52,743 nucleotides of DNA from an uncultured Clostridia bacterium (GCA_947631945.1 CANRNI010000017.1:1-52743), one strand, 5' to 3'. Shown: positions 14,910 to 23,737, numbered from the stretch's first letter. Translations and numbers: made by a program. The notes: generated by a model from the letters alone, not told the origin.

Positions 14910-17900
14910 CTAAATAAGACCTTCTAAGATGGATAAGTCTGCGCCATCAACAAGACCATCATTATTCATGTCAGCAGCTGATAAATATGCGCCGTCCAAT
15001 TCCTCAAATCCATCTATAAAATCTTCAAGTAAGATTGAATCATCTTCGGTAATTGAACCATCTCCATTAAGATCGCCGCTTACAACGACAAGATATGTTT
15101 CAACAACGGCTTCATCATTATTTATAATTTCTATTTCAGAACCCGTGCCTATAAATGATTCAGTGGATATATAATTGATTGAATAAGAATCATCGTTCGC
15201 CTTAACATAGGATTCAATGTTATCACTTTCAGGCTTTATACCCTTAACGAACTTATTTTCATTGTCAAAGTAAACACCACTATTAACAGTGACAAGGTAT
15301 CCATCGGCTGAAACGATAACTTTCGCCAACCTGCGCACCGAACTCATAAGGTCAACACGCGCGGCGTTTACATCCGTCTGGAGCAAATCGGTAGATGTGC
15401 TTGCGCTTACTTCCTGTGCGTGAGCGAGAGCATCGGCAAATCCCGCCCATGTATCAGCCGTATAATCCGCCTGATTCAATTTTACCGCTTTCGCGATTTC
15501 CTCATCCAAGCGATCTTTTACAACGGCATTTTTGATAAGACGGGGGTACGTCAATTCGATCATATGCTCCGCATAGATAAGGTCGAAAGCGGGGATCGCG
15601 GGAGCGGTTTCACCTTCCGCAACGTTCTGCGAGCTGACCAGACTGTTCGCGTTTCTGTACCACTTTCTCCAACGGTCGTAAGTAAAGAGCTTGTAGTTCT
15701 CTCTTCTTACGTTAGCCTGCTCGTCAACGGCAGCCTGAAGCGAAGCAAGAAGCGCAGCGTCGGTGGGCTTAACCTGTTTGTCGAGAGCCTCGACTGCCGC
15801 ATTAACAGCGTCAACCGCAGCAGCATAGGCGTTCGGTGAACCATCGGGTTTGGAGGGATCAGCAAACATCTTGCTGTGGTCGGGATTCGCCTGAAGCAGT
15901 TCATAACCCGCGCTTACAGCCGCCAGATACGCATCCCATTCAGCACCGGCAGTATCAAGATAGTCCGTGCGCTGTCTGTTGGCGTTCATAACGTTGTTCA
16001 GAAGTCCGGGAAGCCCGAAATCGTTGTAAATAACGATCGTATGATCTCTCGTTTCGGTAACAGTGCCGGAATCCGCATCCTTGCTGCAAATTTCAAACGC
16101 GATATCAACATCATATATACCGTAAGGCTGTTCGGCATCGGGGTCGATATTCGCAACATAGGGGTTGACCGCGCCATAGGAATCAACGCTTACGGAAGCG
16201 GCTTCAAGGGAAACGATAGGACCGTCGTCGGGATTATTGGCTGCAAGTCCTGTGGGCAACGTACCGGTTACGACGGCTCTGCGAACGTCTCTTACAGCGT
16301 TACCGATAAGAACGCCGTTATTGGTCGCCATAATGGAGAACAGAGAAGCGTCGTAAACATCGGTCGTATAAAGGTATCTTGAGAAGCTGTCGAAGCTTAC
16401 TCTGTTTGTTTCGCCGATGGCGGGGCTTGTAACATCGTAATTACCCGATTCGGTATAGAAATGGGAATATACGGACTCTACAAGCGGAGTGGTGTTCAAA
16501 CGTGCGCCTGTTTCATCAAGGATGTAATAAGAAACGTCGAAGCGAACCTCTGTCGTACCGGCTACCGAACCGGAAACAGATACGTCAAAATGACCGTTCG
16601 CGGGGATCTTTGTACCGGCGACCTCGCCCGTCGTAAGACCGGCGTTGTTGCTCATGGAAACAAGCTCGATCTCATACATCTTATCCTGATGAAGCGTACC
16701 GGCAGTATCTCTCCAACCGCGGTTTACGCCGTTTGAACGGTTGGAAACGCGAATCGTCTGTCCCGACGGAACAGTACCGTTTTCACAATAAATACGGCTG
16801 TTCATATCAAGGTCAACATCGCCGAGGGACTGCTCGTTGGAAGCGCCCATCAGCATGGTGGTAAGGTTAAGCGTTGTTTCAACAAGCTGACCCTTTTTGC
16901 TGAGGGCTACAATAATGTTCTGTAAAATTGTTTTAAGATTCTTTGCCTGAATCGCATCCTCAAAGGTGTTAATACCTGCGGGAACGCAATTTTCAGAGCC
17001 TTCGGGGGTAAACGCACCATTCAGAATATCGCTTACTACGTCAATAATAATCTGACGGGCAGGCTGATTGAGACAGCTTACATCAGAATGACTAAAGAGC
17101 GCGTCGACCTTCTTGAGGTCAAAGTTGAAAATGGTGTTCAGAACGAAATTGACAAGATTATACAAAGTGACGTCGGAAAGCTCGCCCTTGCCGTTTTCAT
17201 CTTCAAACATTACGTCATAGGAGAAAACATCCTGCGGAAGAATGCTCCAGAGAATAGCGTCGACCTGATCCCAACCGTCCGAATCCGGCTTAAGACTTTC
17301 GGTGCTGTAAAGACCGTTTACATAGGGCTGACACCACGCGACAAACTTCTCAAGGAACTGAGCCGCCGTCGTGTTTTCCATGTCGCACTCAAGACCAATG
17401 TTGTTCTTGAGATAGAACATACCGAGGTCGGCCGCCATCTCAATAATAGCCGTGTTATAGTCGGTCGTAGGCTCTTCGGGATATTCCATTTCAGGAATCG
17501 TGCTTGCGCAAAGCTGACGCAGACCGAGGTATGCGATTTCAGGCATGCTGTCGCCCTGTTCAAGATCCATGTGCTTGACGAACTGTTCAACAGCTACGCG
17601 AGCAATGTAATCGCCGAGATCCTTAAGGGTGTAAGTGGAAACATCCTCATTTTCGCCGCCGGCTACAATTATCTGTTTGAGAAGTACGGTAAGGTTCTTT
17701 TCAAGAAGCTTAATCTTATCGGTCTCAGGCTCTTCGGAAGTCATTATCCATTGGGATTTGCCCTCCTTGAGCATCTGCTTCACGACTGTGCCGAGCACGT
17801 CGTTGAGCTGATCCATGACGCCCAATTCCGTATTAAAATCATATTCGGTTACTTCATAGTCCTTGTTGATAAGGTCGCCAAGTCCGCCGCCGTCATTTGC

Positions 17901-18701
17901 GTTGGCGTCAATCGCGTTCCGAATAACGTCTTTAAGCTGATTGTTAAGAAGCGGAACTATGTACTTATTTGTGGCGCTGTAAATAGCTTTTTCAATCATC
18001 TCATACCCTGTCGCAGTTTCAAGATTAACTTCAAAACCGGGCAGAACATTGTTGCCGAGCTGATTGCCTAAAACATACTGTACAATGCCGTCAAGAGTTT
18101 CGGGCATATTCTGCGCACCTGTAGTATTGACAAGGTTCCACAAGGTTTCTTTAAGGAATCTGGGAACATTGTCGGTGATGACTCTGAACTCAGGAGGCAG
18201 GAAGCCCTTAACGACGCCCCAGCTAAATGAATTGTCAATGATATTCACAAGCGTGGGAGCGCAGTTGCCGAGATATTTGACAAGGCTCTGAATCAGAGTG
18301 TAATCCGTTTCGCCGGCTGTGGTTCTGCGGATGGTGGAGATGTCGTCCCTGTATGTTTCAAGAACAACGAGATCGCCGACCGTCAGTCTGCCGTAAAGCC
18401 AGTTGCCGGTAACGTTGTAAATAGAATCGAGCGCCTGATCAACGGAGCGAAGATTGAGAGCGCCTATAAGCGGAATGTCGATGTAAATGTCCTGATCCGC
18501 AAGCAGAACATCGAGTTTGTCGAGAAGAAGTGTTGACTTCTGCTCTTTGGTGAGGTCAACCTTGTCAACAATGTTGTACTGCCCCATAATAGCATCGTCC
18601 AGATAGGGTGCGGACGCCGCGGACGAAATTACCGAGAAGGAGCTAAACAACATGACCATCGACAAAATGACGCTCATGATTTTAATCTTTGTGTGCCTCA
18701 T
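14910..18701 (-). CDS. Large secreted dockerin-containing protein
   Basis: The 1,263-residue protein has a signal peptide (residues 1-29, ending VISSAASA) and a long alpha-helical N-terminal half of unknown fold (to about 640). A beta-rich middle follows, then helical FIVAR-like repeats around 950-1120 (AYAAAVDAVNAAVEAL; YTADTWAGFADALAHAQ). The C-terminus (about 1205-1263) is a type I dockerin: GDLNGDGSITEDD and AADMNNDGLVDGADLS form the paired calcium loops. Dockerins bind cohesins on surface scaffolds, so this protein may be displayed on a cellulosome-like or wall complex. No glycosidase motif is recognisable. TAAGGAGG precedes the ATG. Confidence 0.8.
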   Translation of the reverse strand: MRHTKIKIMSVILSMVMLFSSFSVISSAASAPYLDDAIMGQYNIVDKVDLTKEQKSTLLLDKLDVLLADQDIYIDIPLIGALNLRSVDQALDSIYNVTGNWLYGRLTVGDLVVLETYRDDISTIRRTTAGETDYTLIQSLVKYLGNCAPTLVNIIDNSFSWGVVKGFLPPEFRVITDNVPRFLKETLWNLVNTTGAQNMPETLDGIVQYVLGNQLGNNVLPGFEVNLETATGYEMIEKAIYSATNKYIVPLLNNQLKDVIRNAIDANANDGGGLGDLINKDYEVTEYDFNTELGVMDQLNDVLGTVVKQMLKEGKSQWIMTSEEPETDKIKLLEKNLTVLLKQIIVAGGENEDVSTYTLKDLGDYIARVAVEQFVKHMDLEQGDSMPEIAYLGLRQLCASTIPEMEYPEEPTTDYNTAIIEMAADLGMFYLKNNIGLECDMENTTAAQFLEKFVAWCQPYVNGLYSTESLKPDSDGWDQVDAILWSILPQDVFSYDVMFEDENGKGELSDVTLYNLVNFVLNTIFNFDLKKVDALFSHSDVSCLNQPARQIIIDVVSDILNGAFTPEGSENCVPAGINTFEDAIQAKNLKTILQNIIVALSKKGQLVETTLNLTTMLMGASNEQSLGDVDLDMNSRIYCENGTVPSGQTIRVSNRSNGVNRGWRDTAGTLHQDKMYEIELVSMSNNAGLTTGEVAGTKIPANGHFDVSVSGSVAGTTEVRFDVSYYILDETGARLNTTPLVESVYSHFYTESGNYDVTSPAIGETNRVSFDSFSRYLYTTDVYDASLFSIMATNNGVLIGNAVRDVRRAVVTGTLPTGLAANNPDDGPIVSLEAASVSVDSYGAVNPYVANIDPDAEQPYGIYDVDIAFEICSKDADSGTVTETRDHTIVIYNDFGLPGLLNNVMNANRQRTDYLDTAGAEWDAYLAAVSAGYELLQANPDHSKMFADPSKPDGSPNAYAAAVDAVNAAVEALDKQVKPTDAALLASLQAAVDEQANVRRENYKLFTYDRWRKWYRNANSLVSSQNVAEGETAPAIPAFDLIYAEHMIELTYPRLIKNAVVKDRLDEEIAKAVKLNQADYTADTWAGFADALAHAQEVSASTSTDLLQTDVNAARVDLMSSVRRLAKVIVSADGYLVTVNSGVYFDNENKFVKGIKPESDNIESYVKANDDSYSINYISTESFIGTGSEIEIINNDEAVVETYLVVVSGDLNGDGSITEDDSILLEDFIDGFEELDGAYLSAADMNNDGLVDGADLSILEGLI

Positions 18702-18825
18702 TAAAGGACACCTCCTTAAAATTATCTGTCCGGACTTTTTTACGAATATATCTTGCAGACGAACTACGACTTACCCAAAAGTCCAAAAAAGATAAGCTTT
18801 CATTTGTCCGCAATTTATGCTGCAC
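18682..18825 (-). CDS. Possible 47-codon upstream ORF of the dockerin gene
   Basis: A GTG at 18825 has a very strong AGGAGGAGG ahead of it and opens a 47-codon frame (VQHKLRTNESLSFLDFWVSR, and on to EAHKD). Its stop lies 20 bases inside the start of the dockerin gene. The overlap would couple the two translationally. The product has no recognisable features and may serve only as a leader. The ribosome binding site is the main evidence. Confidence 0.35.
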   Translation of the reverse strand: MQHKLRTNESLSFLDFWVSRSSSARYIRKKVRTDNFKEVSFNEAHKD

Positions 18826-19013
18826 TGTTACCTCCTCCTTTTGAATGGATTGTTTATTATAATAACCGTATTCGCGTGCAATCAACATCCCTTGACCGTT
18901 GTTAGTCGAATGTGAATAGCATATAGCTACTGACATTTCTATTATTTATTTTATTATGTTTTTGAATGTGAGCAACGGAACACGATTTATTATAACCACT
19001 GTTAAAAGGCGTT

Positions 19014-19661
19014 TTATTGCTGTGCGAAGTCTATATCGGCAACATATTCATCAAACCTGTCGGCTTCGGTCAGCTCGCCGTTCTTTGCCGTTACGGTGAT
19101 CATCAGCGTCCGACCGCCGACCTGTGCCGCATATGTATACGTCGTAAGCGTAACGCCGTCATCTCCTTGGATCTCAATGCCAAAGCGTTTCATTTCCATA
19201 TCGGCAATCGTTACGTCCTTTAATTCGTCCTTAACAACGCCGAGCGTTTGATAGGAGTTATACGTTTTTTCAACATAGGCGTCAAAATCGGAAGCAGATT
19301 CTGTTTTATCCATAATGTTCAGTTGTACCGTTCCCTGCTTATTTTCAAGCAACGGAGCCGTACCTTTTGACTTTATTTCAAAATCCTTGGGAATTTCATA
19401 GACATATGCCGGAGTTTTTATTGTGTCGTTATCTACGATCAGATAATCATCGGAAAGAACGGTTGTAACGGCATTGCCGTTTTCGTCCTGTCCCGCGACA
19501 ACGATGCCGCTTTGTGAAGCGGATTCATTGCTGCCGTTTTTATCCTCGACCAATTCATACTCTTTTCCGTCCGCGCCGACAACAACAGTCGATGAGTTTT
19601 TACACGCGCTAAGAACGAATACCATTGTAAAGATCAGGGTTATCACAATAAAACGCTTCAT
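19014..19661 (-). CDS. Exported lipoprotein
   Basis: The product (about 215 residues) begins MKRFIVITLIFTMVFVLSAC, a classic lipoprotein signal with lipobox LSAC, so it should be lipid-anchored outside the membrane. The mature part starts with a low-complexity linker. A compact alpha/beta domain follows, with FDAYVEKTYNSYQTLG and a closing GRTLMITVTAKNGELTEAD...FDEYVADIDF pattern, as in small lipoproteins that detect misfolding or envelope stress. The function is unknown. GGAGGG precedes the ATG at 19661. An ECF-type promoter motif (P1) lies about 160 bases upstream, placing it in the putative sigma regulon. Confidence 0.8.
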   Translation of the reverse strand: MKRFIVITLIFTMVFVLSACKNSSTVVVGADGKEYELVEDKNGSNESASQSGIVVAGQDENGNAVTTVLSDDYLIVDNDTIKTPAYVYEIPKDFEIKSKGTAPLLENKQGTVQLNIMDKTESASDFDAYVEKTYNSYQTLGVVKDELKDVTIADMEMKRFGIEIQGDDGVTLTTYTYAAQVGGRTLMITVTAKNGELTEADRFDEYVADIDFAQQ

Positions 19662-19821
19662 TAAAATTCCCTCCAAATGCAATTTCTGATTCGTCGTTTC
19701 TAACTGTCCGAAATTTCCCCTTCTTTTTATCAGAAGTGCTAAATTTTACAGAAAATTAGTGACAAAACTCAAATTAAGATGTAGAACAGATTGAAGAAAA
19801 ATCTCTCCTTAAAAAGTCCTC

Positions 19822-19859
19822 TCATATATATAGTCCTTTTTAGAGCCCAAGTGTGACAC
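19822..19859 (-). promoter_or_regulatory. ECF-type promoter motif P1
   Basis: On the minus strand GTGTCACA (19852-19859) is followed after 16 bases by GACTATATATATGAGAGG. The layout is the same as in P2-P4. It lies upstream of the lipoprotein gene, leaving a leader of about 150 bases. Confidence 0.65.
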
Positions 19860-19885
19860 TTTTTTTCAAAAAAATTGAAAATTTT

Positions 19886-19927
19886 TTAAAAAAAGTTCCC
19901 GATTCCGCTTTTTTAACGGAATCGGGA
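19886..19927 (-). terminator. Rho-independent terminator after the DUF6147-like gene
   Basis: TCCCGATTCCG (19897-19907) pairs with CGGAATCGGGA (19917-19927). On the minus strand the stem is followed by a long T run. It closes the anti-sigma/secreted-protein operon just before promoter P1. Confidence 0.9.
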
Positions 19928-19964
19928 GCTAAAATACATACTTATTATTTCATTTCATCTCATC

Positions 19965-20465
19965 TTATACAATATTTGATACGTTGTTTATCGTTTCAGT
20001 TGAGAGAATATTTTTCTTGGCGTAATGCTTACAAGTGGCGCGGTACTGGTAGCCGCTCGGAACGGTAATAGATTTTGCCAAAGTGTAGCTACTTGAATCT
20101 ATATATAAATCCGTATAAGTTTGATAATCGCTCCATGCAGACGAACTTGAGGCTCTACACTGGATTACAACTTCTTTAAATCCGCATTTGACAACCGTGT
20201 TAACACAATAAGTTTCTCCTGCAATTATAATCGTATTTCCACTTCTTTTAAGACCGATTGAATAACTGTCTATCAATCCAGTAGCACAGGGTGCAACCGC
20301 GTTATTCGGGTTATTTGCCAGAATACTGTCAAATTCCTCCTGCGTAAGCGTTATATCCTGCCACTCAGGCTGTGTTTCTCCGTCCTCTGCAAAAACGGTA
20401 AGATTCTGACCCAATAAAACAATTGATAAACAAATAACTATTGCTGAGTAAAGTATTTTTTTCAT
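19965..20465 (-). CDS. Secreted protein, DUF6147-like
   Basis: The protein of about 166 residues has a signal peptide (MKKILYSAIVICLSIVLLGQ, cleaved near VFAED). Its mature domain contains CATGLIDSYSIGL, AGETYCVNTVVKCGFKEVVI and YRATCKHYAKK. The pairs of cysteines and the C-G-F-K-x-V-x-I-Q stretch resemble DUF6147, small exported proteins of gut Firmicutes with unknown function; this assignment is by recall. The ATG at 20465 has AAAGGG at eight bases. It follows the DUF4367 gene almost without gap, so the two are co-transcribed, probably from the ECF promoter P2. Confidence 0.6.
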   Translation of the reverse strand: MKKILYSAIVICLSIVLLGQNLTVFAEDGETQPEWQDITLTQEEFDSILANNPNNAVAPCATGLIDSYSIGLKRSGNTIIIAGETYCVNTVVKCGFKEVVIQCRASSSSAWSDYQTYTDLYIDSSSYTLAKSITVPSGYQYRATCKHYAKKNILSTETINNVSNIV

Positions 20466-20477
20466 GTGCATCACCCT

Positions 20478-21284
20478 TTATTTTAGTGTATTCGCTATTT
20501 CCACGGCCTTTTCAAAATCACAGTTAGTTAAAGCAATGCTGTAATTGGTATTTGTATCCAAGTAGCGTATTAAGGTTTCATTATTATCATTACAGTATAC
20601 TATGATGTCAAGACCGTTTACATTAATCTGTTCAATACGTTCAAATCTAGAAGATACCTTGACATCTCCTAGTACGAAAGATGTAGAATCATCATATTGC
20701 GTAATTGTTATTCTGCCTTTTATCTTTGATTCGGTATCTTGTATATCAATTATTGCAGATGTAAAATAATCATCACCCTCCTGTACAACAATATCTTTTG
20801 AATAATCAAAACTTAACAAATCAGAAGGTAAAATTACATATTCAAACCCCCGTTCTTTCAATTCTTTTATCAAATCCGAATTATTATTCGAATAGTGATT
20901 CGCATTTGTGCTTCCTTTGCGTAAATCCATGTGAAAATAATCCGAACAAAATTGCACAATTTTATCGGACACTTTGTTATGCGAAAATGCGGCGGATACG
21001 GGAACGGCAACCGCAATTATCAACACAATGATCGCGGCAACAATCAATACCCGTCGCACCTTTGTCCCGGTATGCTTCTTTTCGGCACGCTCCTGTTCCT
21101 GTTTCTGTTTTTGCTCCTGTTCGGCATATCCCTTTTCAAGAATATCGATGCACAGGTCAACCAGTTCTCCATCCATTTCTTCCGGCTCTTTTTGCAATTC
21201 TTCTTCCATAATACTATTGATTTCATCAAGAGGGAATGAAAAAGACGTGTTCATTAATGCTTTTATATATGTTTTGGTTTTCAT
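20478..21284 (-). CDS. Anti-sigma-like membrane protein with DUF4367-type C-terminus
   Basis: The product (about 268 residues) has an acidic N-terminal domain (SFPLDEINSIMEEELQKEPE, ELVDLCIDILEKGY) presumed to contact the sigma factor. A Q/E-rich coiled linker and one membrane helix (about 83-103, VLIVAAIIVLIIAVAVPVSA) follow. The outer domain ends in VNGLDIIVYCND and YSIALTNCDFEKAVEIANTL, the DUF4367 pattern. Such single-pass proteins act as signal-responsive anti-sigma factors. The start is the ATG at 21284 or the adjoining TTG at 21287. Promoter P2 lies directly upstream, suggesting autoregulation by the sigma factor encoded at 21581. Confidence 0.75.
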   Translation of the reverse strand: MKTKTYIKALMNTSFSFPLDEINSIMEEELQKEPEEMDGELVDLCIDILEKGYAEQEQKQKQEQERAEKKHTGTKVRRVLIVAAIIVLIIAVAVPVSAAFSHNKVSDKIVQFCSDYFHMDLRKGSTNANHYSNNNSDLIKELKERGFEYVILPSDLLSFDYSKDIVVQEGDDYFTSAIIDIQDTESKIKGRITITQYDDSTSFVLGDVKVSSRFERIEQINVNGLDIIVYCNDNNETLIRYLDTNTNYSIALTNCDFEKAVEIANTLK

Positions 21285-21296
21285 CAAATCATCCTT

Positions 21297-21334
21297 CTAT
21301 AATATAAGTTCATTTTGCATTGATTTTGTGACAC
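21297..21334 (-). promoter_or_regulatory. ECF-type promoter motif P2
   Basis: On the minus strand GTGTCACA (21327-21334), a 16-base spacer and AACTTATATTATAGAAGG precede the DUF4367 anti-sigma-like gene by about 10 bases. The leader is therefore very short. Confidence 0.7.
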
Positions 21335-21420
21335 TTTTTTTTAAAATTTTTTGAAAAAAAATTTATAATGCTTTTTTTACATTATTTCATCTGCTTTCAA
21401 TTTTTTATACATAAGACGAT

Positions 21421-21486
21421 TTATCTCACAAGAGGGAATGAAAAAGATGTAGTCATTAATGCTTTTATGTATGCTTTTGTTTCCAT
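21421..21486 (-). pseudogene. Truncated copy of the anti-sigma-like gene
   Basis: With an ATG (or adjoining TTG) and ribosome binding site identical in layout to the neighbour, the frame reads METKAYIKALMTTSFSFPLV and stops at codon 22. The neighbour continues SFPLDEINSIM. It is the remnant left by the tandem duplication. Confidence 0.8.
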
Positions 21487-21498
21487 CAAATCACCCTT

Positions 21499-21536
21499 CT
21501 ATAATATAAGTTCATTTTGCATTGACTTTGTGACAC
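21499..21536 (-). promoter_or_regulatory. ECF-type promoter motif P3
   Basis: This is a duplicate of P2 at offset 202, with GTGTCACA (21529-21536) and the same AACTTATATTATAGAAGG block. It now drives only the truncated copy and, by read-through, the anti-sigma operon. Confidence 0.65.
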
Positions 21537-21580
21537 TTTTTTTTAAAATTTTTTGAAAAAAAATTTTATAATTCTTTTTT

Positions 21581-22102
21581 TCATATTATTTTTTCTGCTA
21601 TTTTACGAAGATGCTCACACAATCGATGACACCTTTGCCTGACGGTAGGCTCACTTATATGCAAAATATTGGCAATTTCTTTTATTGTCAAACCATCTTC
21701 ATAATAATATTGCAACAATATTTTCTCTTTATCCCTTAATTTATCCTTGCATGCACTATCCAAGTGTTCAAACAAAACGCGATCCTCAACTTCTTCAATA
21801 TAATCGGTAGCGGCTGGCAATGAGTTTTCAACTGCCGCTAAATCGATCAATCTTTCTCTTGTCTTGTTTACGTCATTATATTTTCTTGCAATTCTGTTGT
21901 AAAGCGTTTTGTACAGCCATGTTTTTGGATCTTCGGGCGGTCCGCTTTCATCAACCTTTTTACATAAAGCTAAGAAAACTTCCGAAATAACATCGTCTAT
22001 TTCATTCGGCATACTTTGTAGTTTCATTTTACACATTGCTCGTAAATGTGGTTCATATTGCTTCCACAACTCTTCGCATATCTTAGTGCCAATTGTTTCC
22101 AC
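21581..22102 (-). CDS. ECF-type RNA polymerase sigma factor
   Basis: The protein has region 2 (LWKQYEPHLRAMCKMKL, then DDVISEVFLALCKKV, PKTWLYKTLYNRIARKY) and region 4 (DKEKILLQYYYEDGLTIKEI, then ANILHISEPTVRQRCHRL). This is the two-domain layout of extracytoplasmic-function sigma factors. The open frame continues upstream to 22210, but I prefer the GTG at 22102 with GAGG ten bases ahead. That gives 173 residues, the usual ECF length, and leaves out residues that may belong to the IS110 flank. Four promoter motifs of one type lie next to anti-sigma-like and secreted-protein genes nearby, and they are the probable targets. Confidence 0.82.
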   Translation of the reverse strand: METIGTKICEELWKQYEPHLRAMCKMKLQSMPNEIDDVISEVFLALCKKVDESGPPEDPKTWLYKTLYNRIARKYNDVNKTRERLIDLAAVENSLPAATDYIEEVEDRVLFEHLDSACKDKLRDKEKILLQYYYEDGLTIKEIANILHISEPTVRQRCHRLCEHLRKIAEKII

Positions 22103-22179
22103 AGACTCATTACCTCGTATAATATAAAAGTAGTAGTTTTTAGCGTTCCTCTCCAAGAACGAAGACAAATCTGCTATAC

Positions 22180-22387
22180 TGTATAGGATGCTGTGGTTTG
22201 GTATTTTCACCTACCGCGTGACGGTTTTTAGGAGGCTCCGACCACAGCCCTTTACGAGTTTGTTAATTAGTTAGATACCGCAGGCAAGTGGAGATGCAAG
22301 ACGGTTAATTTAGAACGAGGTTACAAGACGTAAAGTGTTCTGTGGAATCCCATACAGCATCAAAAAAGCACTTGGAGGTATCTAATT
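22180..22387 (+). ncRNA. Candidate bridge RNA region of IS110
   Basis: IS110-group elements transcribe a guide (bridge) RNA from the noncoding left end next to the transposase gene. This 208-base stretch has no open frame and shows pairing potential, for example CTGTGGT near 22190 with ACCACAG near 22240. Its size suits a bridge RNA. The target- and donor-binding loops cannot be assigned by eye. Confidence 0.45.
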
Positions 22388-23569
22388 ATGGTTTATGTCG
22401 GAATCGACGTAGCAAAGGACAAGCATGACTGCTTTATCGTAAACTCCGACGGCGAAGTTCTGTACGATGTGTTTACCATACAGAACAACATGGATGGCTT
22501 TGATGATTTGTTCTTCAAAATCAAGACCGCATCGAAGGATCTGAGCAAAGTAAAAGTAGGACTCGAAGCCACGGGACACTACTCATGCAACATTCTCGGA
22601 TTTCTTCATAACAAAGGTCTCTCCACCATCGTTATTAATCCGCTGTACACCAGTCTAAGCCGGAAGAGCGTCAGTCTGCGTAAAACAAAAACAGACAAAG
22701 TGGACGCCCGTACAATTGCGAGTATGATCATGTCCGACGTGAGCTTAAAGCCCTACTCGGACACATTATACCACAACGAAGACCTAAAGTCACTATCCAG
22801 ATACAGATTTGATAAAGTTTCTGACAGATCAAAGTTAAAACAGTCCGTATCACGCCTTGTCAATATTCTGTTTCCCGAACTTGAAAAGCTTGTATCAACG
22901 CTCCATACAAAAGCTGTATATGAGCTTCTGTCGGAGTTTCCCGGCGCTCATCAGGTTGCATCCGCAAACCTGAAGCATCTTACAGCGCTGCTTTCCTCTG
23001 CTTCCAAAGGTCATTTCGACCGCAATAAAGCAAACGAAATCCGTGAAGCCGCACGACGTTCGATCAGTTCATATCTGCCCGCAAAGTCGTTGGAACTTCG
23101 TCATACGATCAAGCTAATCCGCGAAATGAATGATGAAATCTCCGAAATTGAAACGGAGATTAAGAAGATCATGGACTCCATCGATTCACCCACGCTTTCC
23201 GTTCCCGGAATCAGCTATGCTCTCGGAGCGGTTATCGTTTCCGAAGTCGGTGATTTCTCACGCTTTGATAATCCGGACAAGCTACTTGCTTTTGCAGGCT
23301 GTTCTCCGTCTACATATCAGTCGGGACAAATCTATTCGACCCATGCCAAGATGGAGAAACGGGGTTCGAGATATCTGCGCTGGGCGTTGTTAAACGCTGC
23401 AAAGTATGTTTGCAAATGGGAACCGACTTTTGCCGCATATCTCAGGAAGAAGCGAGCGGAAGGCAAGCACTACAATGTTGCTGTTTCTCATGCCGCAAAG
23501 AAGCTTGTTCGTTTACTTTTCCATCTTGAAACCACAGGAGAAAAATATATCCCGCAGACTCTCTCTTGA
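22388..23569 (+). CDS. IS110-family transposase
   Basis: The 393-residue enzyme has the N-terminal DEDD domain, with D7 in YVGIDVAKDKHD, E60 in VGLEATGHY, and D103/D106 in KTDKVDARTIA. The C-terminal Tnp_20 domain follows (SVPGISYALGAVIVSEVGDF, LAFAGCSPSTYQSG, KMEKRGSRYLRWAL) and contains the conserved serine region. It performs RNA-guided, serine-dependent recombination of the element. Length and motifs are complete, so it is probably active. GGAGG lies at good distance from the ATG. Confidence 0.93.
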   Translation: MVYVGIDVAKDKHDCFIVNSDGEVLYDVFTIQNNMDGFDDLFFKIKTASKDLSKVKVGLEATGHYSCNILGFLHNKGLSTIVINPLYTSLSRKSVSLRKTKTDKVDARTIASMIMSDVSLKPYSDTLYHNEDLKSLSRYRFDKVSDRSKLKQSVSRLVNILFPELEKLVSTLHTKAVYELLSEFPGAHQVASANLKHLTALLSSASKGHFDRNKANEIREAARRSISSYLPAKSLELRHTIKLIREMNDEISEIETEIKKIMDSIDSPTLSVPGISYALGAVIVSEVGDFSRFDNPDKLLAFAGCSPSTYQSGQIYSTHAKMEKRGSRYLRWALLNAAKYVCKWEPTFAAYLRKKRAEGKHYNVAVSHAAKKLVRLLFHLETTGEKYIPQTLS

Positions 23570-23612
23570 ACCTGAGCTAACAAATTTACACCGCACAAGC
23601 CGGCGCAGCGTA

Positions 23613-23737
23613 CCCTTGACAATCCGAAGCATTCAGATGCTACATTTTTTGACGAGGGCGTATTCCGGCTTTGTCGTCTTGCTCTCTCCGTCGCCCTCGC
23701 TGTCTTTTCTCAGTATCTGAATGCTGTTTGTCAAGGG
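23613..23737. repeat. 125-bp inverted-repeat block
   Basis: CCCTTGACAA...GCATTCAGATGCT on the left (23613-23641) is mirrored on the right (23712-23737). The block is GC-rich compared with its surroundings and encodes the odd C-terminus of the XRE gene on the minus strand. It resembles a mobile palindromic element or an IS110 target. Confidence 0.65.

Larger units (their letters stand above)
21227..21574. repeat. Tandem duplication of a promoter plus gene start
   Basis: Bases 21227-21372 recur at 21429-21574 (offset 202) with few differences. The unit covers the ECF-type promoter, the ribosome binding site and the first 19 codons of the DUF4367 gene. The outer copy has lost the rest of the gene. 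Confidence 0.9.
22147..23600 (+). mobile_element. IS110-family insertion sequence (boundaries approximate)
   Basis: The element consists of about 240 noncoding bases, a 393-codon transposase and a short right end. IS110 elements have no clear terminal repeats or target duplications, so the ends cannot be fixed by eye. The left limit is set where homology to a promoter-like spacer begins (about 22147), the right limit before the inverted-repeat block at 23613. The insertion separates the ECF sigma gene from whatever lay upstream of it. Confidence 0.65.

Noticed and set aside
17088-18071. Long plus-strand frame of 327 codons
   Set aside because: It is antisense to the large dockerin gene, which has a signal peptide, ribosome binding site and dockerin. 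The length comes from codon bias.
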